Assembly: GCA_947073765.1 (NCBI GenBank)
Contig: CAMTMZ010000020.1
Span: 1 to 44,936, forward strand
Length of the DNA stretch: 44,936 nucleotides
Direction of reading: 5' to 3'
Source of the DNA: an uncultured Bacillota bacterium
GTDB taxonomy: Bacteria; Bacillota; Clostridia; Oscillospirales; Oscillospiraceae
Below are positions 39,192-44,936 of the stretch, in pieces; position 1 is the stretch's first letter, and each line of letters starts with the position of its first letter. The notes beneath the pieces are model-generated. The model did not search any database, had not been told where the DNA came from, and saw only the letters and a program-made list of their open reading frames with translations. The translations under genes were made by a program, and so were the position numbers.

Positions 39192-40640
39192 ATGCGCTCT
39201 TTATATCGGCGCCAGTTGACTATGATGGTGGGGATCATGCTGCTCTCCTTTACCCTGCTGGCTGGGGCGTTTATGCTGCTGTCCTACCGGTATATCATCG
39301 GAGAGACCAGGGACTCAGTAATACGCAATGCAGGGTATATTGCCAGCTTTACCTCCACCTACTACCGCCGCTACCTCACGCTGGATGTTCAGGACGAGTT
39401 TTACAGCAGCTACATGGCCTCCATTGCCATGATCTCCAACTCCCACATCATCGTGGCGGATAGCGGAGGAAAGATTCTTTTCTCCACCGACGGCAGCCGT
39501 TTCTACATGCAGGAGAACAGCCAGCTCCCGGAAGACATTGTCGCCCAGGTGATGGACGAGTCTGTAAGGGCGTACAACGGCATGACGAGCCTGGGGGGGA
39601 TATATCCTGAGCGCAGGTACACCTCCGTCCTCCCTGTCACCAATCAGATCGGCCCCCTCACCGTTACCCAGGGAATGGTGCTGGTGGCGGCCAGCGCCTC
39701 AAATCTGTCTGAAATGTGGGCATCCACGGCAACCATTTTCTTTTTCTCCGCTGTGGTTGTGTTTCTCATCTCAATCATTGCCAGCACCCTCACCTCCGCC
39801 TATCAGACCAGGCCGCTGAATGAGATGGCTGAAGCCGCCCGGAAGTTTGGCCAGGGAGAGTTTGACATCCGGGTTACCGGCTATGAGAGCCGCTGCGACG
39901 AGGTAAGCGCCTTGGCGGAAGCCTTCAACTCCATGGCCAATTCTCTGGAGAAAGTGGAGAGCCAGCGGGCGGACTTCATTGCCAACGTTTCCCATGAGCT
40001 GAAAACGCCCATGACCACCATCGCGGGCTTTGCCGAGGGTATTTTAGATGGCACGATTCCCCCGGAGCGGGAGCGGGAATCGCTGGAAATTGTGGTGTCG
40101 GAGACCCGGCGCTTAAGCCGCCTAGTGCGGCGGATGCTGGATCTGTCCAGGCTCAACGCTCTGGCGGAAAGTACGGTTACCGCCCAGGAGACATTTGACC
40201 TCACCGAGGTTATGTCCCGGGTGCTCATCAGCCTGGAGACCAAGATTACGGACCGGCAGCTGGATGTGGAGGTCCACATGCCCGAGGACAAGCTGATGGT
40301 TTGGGGTGATCCGGACTCCATCACGCAAGTATGTTACAACCTGCTGGATAACGCCGCCAAATTTGCTGCTCCCGGCACCACGATCACGGTACAAATTGCC
40401 AGAAAGGACGGCAAGGCCCGTGTTACCATCCGCAATCTGGGGGCGACGATCCCGCCGGAAGAGCTGCCGCTGCTCTTTGAGCGGTTCCACAAGGCGGACT
40501 ATTCCCGCTCCATGGACCGGGAGGGAGTGGGTTTGGGGCTGTATATTGTCAAGACCATTTTGGGCAACCTAAAGGAGAGTATCTCCGTTACCAGTGAGGA
40601 CGGGGTGACCCAGTTTCACTTTACGCTGACTTTGGCGTGA
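39192..40640 (+). CDS. Sensor histidine kinase of the OmpR-type pair
   Basis: The 482-residue kinase has two membrane spans (about 10-32 and 177-200) around an extracellular sensor of about 140 residues. A HAMP linker (TRPLNEMAEAARKFGQGEFDIRV), phosphoacceptor His268 in VSHELKTPMTTIAGF, N box NLLDNAAKFA and G2 VGLGLYIVK follow. What the sensor detects is not readable. ATG 39192 follows the regulator stop by two bases; the GTG at 39186 overlapping that stop is an alternative. The protease gene starts 14 bases after this stop. Confidence 0.9.
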   Translation: MRSLYRRQLTMMVGIMLLSFTLLAGAFMLLSYRYIIGETRDSVIRNAGYIASFTSTYYRRYLTLDVQDEFYSSYMASIAMISNSHIIVADSGGKILFSTDGSRFYMQENSQLPEDIVAQVMDESVRAYNGMTSLGGIYPERRYTSVLPVTNQIGPLTVTQGMVLVAASASNLSEMWASTATIFFFSAVVVFLISIIASTLTSAYQTRPLNEMAEAARKFGQGEFDIRVTGYESRCDEVSALAEAFNSMANSLEKVESQRADFIANVSHELKTPMTTIAGFAEGILDGTIPPERERESLEIVVSETRRLSRLVRRMLDLSRLNALAESTVTAQETFDLTEVMSRVLISLETKITDRQLDVEVHMPEDKLMVWGDPDSITQVCYNLLDNAAKFAAPGTTITVQIARKDGKARVTIRNLGATIPPEELPLLFERFHKADYSRSMDREGVGLGLYIVKTILGNLKESISVTSEDGVTQFHFTLTLA

Positions 40641-40654
40641 TAAGGGGTGTTACC

Positions 40655-41908
40655 ATGGCCAACGGAAACAACAGCCTGTGGCAGGGCGGAGCTTGGGAGA
40701 GACCCGGCTGTGCCTTCCCAGAGCCTCCCGCTGTGCATATTCCGACTCATCCGCTCCCGGCTGAGCGGTCAGTTTTGCGCTTCCGGCGCAAGAGGCGGGG
40801 GTGGCCCTGGTTTATGGGTCTGCTGACGCTGATTGTGGTAATTTGCCTGTCTGTGGCCCTGCTGGAGGGGTATTTTCTTCGACAGGCCGCAGTTCGTGGG
40901 TGGGACCAGGACCGGGCCCCCTTCTTTAGAGAGGACCACAATCTTCCGGACAGTGAGCTGGATGATACGCCCCCCGCGATTCCCCAGGCTGAAACCGGCA
41001 CGGGGGTGGTGGTAGAACTCCATCCGGTTCAGGGAGAGGTGCTGGACTACCCACAAATTTATGACCGGGCCCTTCCCTCAGCGGTGTCAATCGACGCCGT
41101 CACCTCACAGGGATACGGAAGCTCTGGCAGCGGTGTGGTTCTTACCCGGGATGGCTACATCATTACCAATGCCCATGTGGTGGCCGGGGCGGTGGCGGTG
41201 AATGTCATTGTTCACGACAACCGGATTCTGCCCGCCAGCCTGGTGGGGTTTGATGCGGTGGAGGATTTGGCTGTGCTGAAGGTGGAAGCGGAGGACCTGA
41301 CGCCCGCCAGCTTTGGAGACTCCAGCGCGCTGAGCATTGGTGAGCCTGTAGCGGCGTTGGGAGACTCTTTGGGATACCGGGCTACCTTTACCGACGGAAT
41401 TGTCTCCGCCCTGGACCGGGAGGTGGAGGTGGACGGCGTCACCATGGCGCTGATCCAGACCAGCGCTGCCATCAATTTTGGCAACTCCGGCGGCCCCCTG
41501 CTCAACCGATATGGGCAAGTGATGGGGATCAATACCATCAAAATTGTTACAGAGGATGGCTCGGCAGAGGGACTGGGGTTTGCTATCCCCTCCCAGCGGG
41601 TAAAATATGTAGCGGACCGGCTCATTGCCGGAGAGGAGGTCAAGGCAGGTGTTTTTGGCTTCTCTGTCAATACCCATGCCCTGGTGGGCGGCGGGCTGGA
41701 ACTGGTGAAGGTGGAAGAGGAGAGCGACGCGTGGGCCAAGGGACTGCGCAAAGGAGACATTATTATTGCCGCCAATGGGCAGCCTGTCACCAGTACGCAG
41801 GACCTGATTCGTCTGAAAATGTCGCTTGGACCGGGGGATATCGTCACCTTGCTGTGCATGCGGGATGGGGAGAGCTTTTTGGTGGATGTGGCGCTGATAG
41901 AGCGATAA
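40655..41908 (+). CDS. HtrA/DegP-like S1C serine protease with PDZ domain
   Basis: The 417-residue protein has a cytoplasmic N-terminus of about 50 residues and one membrane span (WFMGLLTLIVVICLSVALLEGYF). The trypsin-like domain has the triad His174 (ITNAHVV), Asp204 (VEDLAVLKV) and Ser278 (NFGNSGGPLL). One C-terminal PDZ domain follows (about 320-410; KGLRKGDIIIAANGQPV). Such proteins degrade or refold damaged proteins at the outer face of the membrane. Co-transcription with the two-component system suggests control by envelope stress. The ribosome binding site (AAGGGGTG) is modest. Confidence 0.9.
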   Translation: MANGNNSLWQGGAWERPGCAFPEPPAVHIPTHPLPAERSVLRFRRKRRGWPWFMGLLTLIVVICLSVALLEGYFLRQAAVRGWDQDRAPFFREDHNLPDSELDDTPPAIPQAETGTGVVVELHPVQGEVLDYPQIYDRALPSAVSIDAVTSQGYGSSGSGVVLTRDGYIITNAHVVAGAVAVNVIVHDNRILPASLVGFDAVEDLAVLKVEAEDLTPASFGDSSALSIGEPVAALGDSLGYRATFTDGIVSALDREVEVDGVTMALIQTSAAINFGNSGGPLLNRYGQVMGINTIKIVTEDGSAEGLGFAIPSQRVKYVADRLIAGEEVKAGVFGFSVNTHALVGGGLELVKVEEESDAWAKGLRKGDIIIAANGQPVTSTQDLIRLKMSLGPGDIVTLLCMRDGESFLVDVALIER

Positions 41909-41957
41909 ACAATATTTTGCGGCAGGCTGCGCTTTGCTTATGCAAGAAAGGGATACG

Positions 41958-42425
41958 ATGATAAATACCACCTTGTGTTACATCCGGCGGAAAGAGGAGT
42001 ACCTGATGCTCCATCGGGTGAAGAAAGAGAATGACCTGAATAAGGACAAGTGGATCGGCATTGGGGGCAAATTTCTGGACAAGGAGAGCCCTGAGGACTG
42101 CCTGCTTCGGGAGGTGGAAGAGGAAACCGGACTGACGCTTACCAGCTACCAATACCGGGGCCTGGTCACGTTTGTCTCTGACCGCTGGCCCACCGAATAT
42201 ATGCACCTGTTTACAGCGGATGCTTTCACCGGCCAGCTGAGGGAGTGTGACGAGGGGGTGCTGGAGTGGCTTCCCAGGGAGAGGCTTCTCCAAATCCCTC
42301 ATTGGGAGGGGGATGCTATATTCCTGAACCTGATCTGGCAGGACGCCCCCTTCTTTTCTTTGAAGGTGTGCTACGAGGGGGACCAGCTGGTCAGGGCGGT
42401 GCTGAATGGGGAGACCATACGATAA
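41958..42425 (+). CDS. NUDIX hydrolase, MutT/8-oxo-dGTP type
   Basis: The 155-residue protein has a perfect NUDIX box at 37-59: Gly37, Glu43, Arg51-Glu52, Glu55-Glu56 and Gly58 in the standard spacing. The N-terminal TTLCYIRRKEEYLMLHRVKKENDLNKDKWIGIGGK and the WLPRERLLQIPHWEGDAIFL end are typical of the 8-oxo-dGTP diphosphatase-like group, which cleans the nucleotide pool. ATG 41958 is preferred to upstream starts because AGAAAGGGA lies just before it and MINTTL matches family N-termini. Confidence 0.9.
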   Translation: MINTTLCYIRRKEEYLMLHRVKKENDLNKDKWIGIGGKFLDKESPEDCLLREVEEETGLTLTSYQYRGLVTFVSDRWPTEYMHLFTADAFTGQLRECDEGVLEWLPRERLLQIPHWEGDAIFLNLIWQDAPFFSLKVCYEGDQLVRAVLNGETIR

Positions 42426-42451
42426 ATGCTGATTTGAAGGGAGTTTTGAAA

Positions 42452-42643
42452 ATGAGACCGGAATACGCCAACGCTTTTGGCCTGAGAAAGGTGTCTGACA
42501 AGGAGGGGCAGCTGCTGGAGGTTACGCTGGACATCTCCTATAAATATATGGAGAATGCCATTACTGTCAATGCCCAGGGCGGTATTGAGAATGTGGGGCA
42601 GGCATTAGTATTAGGTTACACAAGGTCAGACGACCGAGTGTAA
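42452..42643 (+). pseudogene. Small conserved-looking gene, probably cut off by the phage junction
   Basis: The 63-residue frame starts at ATG behind TGAAGGGA and reads MRPEYANAFGLRKVSDKEG, then EVTLDISYKYMENAITVNAQGGIENVGQALV. This looks like ordinary protein up to about residue 52. The last 11 residues (LGYTRSDDRV region) come from the inverted repeat and terminator at 42610-42655 and look non-native. I do not recognise the family. I infer a host gene whose 3' part was replaced when the phage-like segment joined near 42605. A genuine 63-residue gene ending in its own terminator is also possible. Confidence 0.5.
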
Positions 42644-42655
42644 CCTAATTTTTTT
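42610..42655 (+). terminator. Strong terminator at the phage-like segment boundary
   Basis: ATTAGGTTACAC pairs perfectly with GTGTAACCTAAT. Inside, GGTC/GACC continues the stem around AGAC. Six T follow. It separates the host genes from the phage-like operon. Confidence 0.9.
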
Positions 42656-42674
42656 GCATTTTGGAGGTGAGGAC

Positions 42675-42965
42675 GTGGCCGATTATGCTTTCAGAACCCT
42701 GGAAGATCGCCAGAAAATTGAAAAATTGTGGGAGGCCGGGCGGACGCCTAAAGAAATTTCCACCAGCCTGGACAAGTCCCTGGCGGTGATCTATGCGGAA
42801 CTGCCCAGGGGACAAGACGGGACCCGCCTGCCGAACCAGCGCCTGCGGTATAGCGCGGAACTGGCCCAGCGTCGGGTGCAGGCGTCGCTGGAGCGGCGGG
42901 GAAAGCGGGCCGGACAGCCCGCCGACATGAACACGACGGCGGGCAGCGGTGCCGCCGGCAGATAG
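42675..42965 (+). CDS. Phage small DNA-binding protein, IS30-type helix-turn-helix
   Basis: The 96-residue basic protein reads FRTLEDRQKIEKLWEAGRTPKEISTSLDKSLAVIYAELPRG in its first half. This closely follows the N-terminal helix-turn-helix of IS30-type transposases and related phage proteins (RxTLEERxxIExLxxxGxSxxEIA type). No transposase catalytic domain follows, only a charged tail rich in Arg, Gly and Ala. I chose GTG 42675 because GGAGGTGAGG lies directly upstream; the frame is open to 42654. It is first in a run of closely packed genes, so a regulator or replication accessory is plausible. Confidence 0.75.
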   Translation: MADYAFRTLEDRQKIEKLWEAGRTPKEISTSLDKSLAVIYAELPRGQDGTRLPNQRLRYSAELAQRRVQASLERRGKRAGQPADMNTTAGSGAAGR

Positions 42966-42974
42966 GAGGACACC

Positions 42975-43445
42975 ATGGCGAAACAAAAGGAAATCAAGTT
43001 CCAGGACCGCCATGGCGCCCTGCGAGGCCGCCAGAATGGCATGGAGTTCTGGATCCGAAAGGACGACCTGCAGACCAAGGGAGGCGAACAGCGGTATTTC
43101 GTGACAATCTACCCTGTGAGCAACAACCCGCACCAGGTCAGCACCGGAGGCCGCCAGGACTTTGACCTGGCCGGGGCCATGGAGTTCTGCCAGAAGATCG
43201 CCGCCGGGGAAATCAAGCTGGAGGACCTGCAGGCGGCCTATGACGCGGAGGACGACGCCAAGGAACGGGCCGTGTTCCGGGAGATCACGGGAAAGGCCAA
43301 GGAGTTCCAAAAGCGCCTGGACGCCAAGGGCCTGAAATACACTGACCTGCTGGAATTGGAGGTCCTGGCGCACAGCCTGGGCGACATGGGCCACAATATC
43401 CTGCTGGGTTATGAGCGCGGGGAGGGCTGGCCAAGTGGGACCTGA
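42975..43445 (+). CDS. Phage-like protein of unknown function
   Basis: The 156-residue hydrophilic protein has an N-terminal beta-rich part (KEIKFQDRHGALRGRQNGMEFWIRKDD, RYFVTIYPVSNNPHQ) and a charged helical part (EDLQAAYDAEDDAKERAVFREITGKAKEFQKRL). I do not recognise it. TAGGAGG at 42964 overlaps the previous stop and sets the ATG. Its end overlaps the next start by 11 bases, the packing typical of phage early regions. Confidence 0.7.
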   Translation: MAKQKEIKFQDRHGALRGRQNGMEFWIRKDDLQTKGGEQRYFVTIYPVSNNPHQVSTGGRQDFDLAGAMEFCQKIAAGEIKLEDLQAAYDAEDDAKERAVFREITGKAKEFQKRLDAKGLKYTDLLELEVLAHSLGDMGHNILLGYERGEGWPSGT

Positions 43446-43794
43446 AAACAGCGGCGGCCCCTTTGTGGCCTACATAGACGGTGAGGGTGTGGTGATCGGC
43501 CATCCCCTACCGGAGATCACGCCGGACCATTCGGCGGGCGGTGTATCAGCGACAGAGGCAGCGGAGAGCCTGGCGGCCATGACTATGGCCATGTCTGGCG
43601 TGTCCATGACCATGGAAGTGGCGGCGGAGGGAATAGAGGAGTTTTTCAGCGCCGTGGAACTGGCCAGCGCCGTATGGCTGGCGCGGATCTTTGAGCCGAA
43701 AATGGTCCACCGCTATGTCCACACAAAGAAAAAGCGGACCCGCAAGAAATACGAAAAGCGGATCCTGGCCTGGTTTCGGGAGGTGTTCCGGTAA
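43435..43794 (+). CDS. Phage-like protein of unknown function
   Basis: The 119-residue protein has an N-terminal stretch VAYIDGEGVVIG, a Met/Ala-rich helix (ESLAAMTMAMSGVSMTMEVAAEGIEEF) and a strongly basic end (HTKKKRTRKKYEKRILAWFREVFR). I chose GTG 43435, with GGGGAGGG 8 bases before it; an ATG at 43411 lies inside the previous gene. No family recognised. It directly abuts the next ATG. Confidence 0.65.
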   Translation: MGPENSGGPFVAYIDGEGVVIGHPLPEITPDHSAGGVSATEAAESLAAMTMAMSGVSMTMEVAAEGIEEFFSAVELASAVWLARIFEPKMVHRYVHTKKKRTRKKYEKRILAWFREVFR

Positions 43795-44139
43795 ATGTTC
43801 AGACTGAAAGCCAACAAAACCAGCCTTTACAAGCTGGTGGGCACCTATGAGGCCCTGCCGCCTATGCGCCGGGTGACAATCACCAAGGCATACCGGGCAC
43901 CGGACTGGTGGCTGAAATGGACGGACGCGGACGGCCTGCTGTGCATGGCGTTTTTCTCCACTTGCCTGGGAAAGCCCCTGCTGGCCATTGATAAAAAGGA
44001 GTTCGGCGGGCCGCAGGTTTCCCGCGTGGTCCATGACCTGGACGCCAAGGACCTGCTGGAGCGGGGCATGGTGGAGGAGTTCACCACGGCGGCGGAGCGC
44101 CGCCGGGCAGAGAGGAGGGCGGCCTGTGGCACGGTGTAA
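43795..44139 (+). CDS. Phage-like protein of unknown function
   Basis: The 114-residue protein starts with the base right after the previous stop. The Trp-containing block APDWWLKWTDADGLLCMAF and the basic C-terminus (AAERRRAERRA) are its only notable features. No family recognised. The real upstream ribosome binding site is GGGAGG at the end of the previous gene. Confidence 0.65.
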   Translation: MFRLKANKTSLYKLVGTYEALPPMRRVTITKAYRAPDWWLKWTDADGLLCMAFFSTCLGKPLLAIDKKEFGGPQVSRVVHDLDAKDLLERGMVEEFTTAAERRRAERRAACGTV

Positions 44140-44419
44140 ATTTTGCGGCCAGGAAATCGACTGGATCACCAGCCTGGAGGGCAAGCAGGTCCCCGTGGAC
44201 CCGGATCCTGTTTTTGTGATTGAGGACGGCGGCCTGGACACGTTCCTGGACGATATGGGCGCCACCATCACCGGGAGGCAGGCCGCACCGGAGGAGGAAC
44301 GCCGGGACCTCCCCGTGGCCTTTATTCCCCACCGGCGGACCTGCCCATGGGCGGACAAGCCCACACAGCGGCGGGTGGAAAGGGGTGGCAGCTATGGCGG
44401 ACTTTCTCCAGCTACCTGA
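44126..44419 (+). CDS. Small zinc-ribbon-like phage protein
   Basis: The 97-residue protein begins MARCKFCGQEIDWI, a CxxC pair; a third Cys is in RRTCPWADKP near residue 79. A rubredoxin- or zinc-ribbon-like fold is possible, although a full CxxC...CxxC set is not visible. The start is GTG 44126 behind AGAGGAGGG, overlapping the previous gene by 14 bases. Its end overlaps the methyltransferase start by 26 bases. Confidence 0.65.
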   Translation: MARCKFCGQEIDWITSLEGKQVPVDPDPVFVIEDGGLDTFLDDMGATITGRQAAPEEERRDLPVAFIPHRRTCPWADKPTQRRVERGGSYGGLSPAT

Positions 44420-44936
44420 TCGGCGGTACAGCGTGATCTATGCGGATCCGCCGTGGGCATATCGCCAGTGTGGAGCCACGGAAAAGAGCCGGGGCAACGC
44501 GGCGAAACATTACCAGACCATGACCACCGCCGAGATCTGCGCCATGCCGGTCCCCTCCATCTGTGCGGAGGGTGCGGCCTGCTTTATGTGGGCCACGTTC
44601 CCCAACATCGGGGAGGCCATCAAGGTCATGGAGGCGTGGGGCTTTACATACAAAACCGCCGCCTTTGTGTGGGTCAAGAAAAACCGGAAAAACGGCGGGA
44701 ACTTTTGGGGAATGGGGGCCTACACCCGCGCAAACGCGGAGGTGTGCCTGCTGGGTGTGTCCCCCGGATTTAAGGCCGGGGAGCGGATCCGCAGTCACAA
44801 GGTCCACCAGGTCATAGAGGCCCCTTTTGAGGGGCACAGCAAAAAACCGGACGAAACCAGGCGGCGGATCGTGGAACTGCTGGGCGACGTGCCCCGTATT
44901 GAGTTATTCGCCCGCCAGAGGGCGGACGGCTGGGAC
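44394..44936 (+). CDS. MT-A70-type adenine DNA methyltransferase, 3' end outside window
   Basis: An open frame of 181 codons runs to the last base without a stop. MADFLQLPDRRYSVIYADPPWAY has the catalytic DPPW at 18-21, the N6-adenine methyltransferase motif of the MT-A70 family. FMWATFPNIGEAIKVMEAWGFTYKTAAFVWVKKN, a Gly-rich loop, NAEVCLLGVSP and, near the edge, HSKKPDETRRRIVELLGD follow in the family's order. Phages of Gram-positive bacteria commonly carry it to modify their DNA, probably against restriction. The family is normally about 170-250 residues, so most of the protein is present. GGAAAGGGGTGGC precedes the ATG. Confidence 0.88.
   Translation, partial: MADFLQLPDRRYSVIYADPPWAYRQCGATEKSRGNAAKHYQTMTTAEICAMPVPSICAEGAACFMWATFPNIGEAIKVMEAWGFTYKTAAFVWVKKNRKNGGNFWGMGAYTRANAEVCLLGVSPGFKAGERIRSHKVHQVIEAPFEGHSKKPDETRRRIVELLGDVPRIELFARQRADGWD

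Overview
The window looks like chromosome of a gut-type, GC-rich Clostridia, most like the Oscillospiraceae/Flavonifractor group. This is inferred from Firmicutes-style ribosome binding sites (AGGAGG) and sigma-A promoters, many lipoprotein signal peptides, a fused FeoA-FeoB, SdpI, VanY and a TGTAGGGGCG-type intergenic repeat. No rRNA or tRNA was found to confirm it.

Layout. 1-900 holds a terminator and a truncated phage-type integrase. 977-3464 holds a membrane-anchored XRE regulator, a small cysteine-rich protein and an M28 lipoprotein peptidase. 3596-18512 is the most distinctive part, a poly-gamma-glutamate (PGA) locus. It runs pgsB, pgsC, a PgsW-like protein fused in frame to an M14/AstE-type lipoprotein hydrolase, a histidine kinase and a CitB-type response regulator. 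A terminator follows, then a strong promoter driving two tandem gamma-glutamyltransferase lipoproteins, a small DUF6305-like lipoprotein, a DctM-type permease, a 48-residue membrane protein and a second M14-type hydrolase. A LysR regulator and a divergent glutamate racemase close the locus. Together these would polymerise glutamate, cut or transfer gamma-glutamyl bonds outside the membrane, move products across it and supply D-glutamate. No PgsA/CapA homologue is visible, so the system is not the textbook capBCADE/pgsBCAE set.

19073-25064 carries feoAB, sdpI, a HAD phosphatase and, on the minus strand, a cytidylate-kinase-like protein, a PuuD-type gamma-glutamyl hydrolase and a VanY carboxypeptidase. 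25409-33690 is a maltodextrin/glycogen unit: binding protein, two permeases (the first frameshifted by one base), LacI regulator, 4-alpha-glucanotransferase and glycogen phosphorylase. An elaborate LacI-type operator array sits in front of it. Between glycogen phosphorylase and a peptidase-T-like gene lie two tandem imperfect repeats of about 155 bp that may encode small RNAs with anti-Shine-Dalgarno loops.

34065-42425 has the peptidase T/AbgT pair, a cation efflux protein, an OmpR-type two-component system followed by an HtrA-like protease, and a NUDIX hydrolase. From about 42600 to the right edge the DNA is phage-like: a cut-off host gene, a strong terminator, then five tightly packed small genes and an MT-A70 adenine methyltransferase that runs off the window. 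All functions rest on motif recognition by eye; no database search was run.
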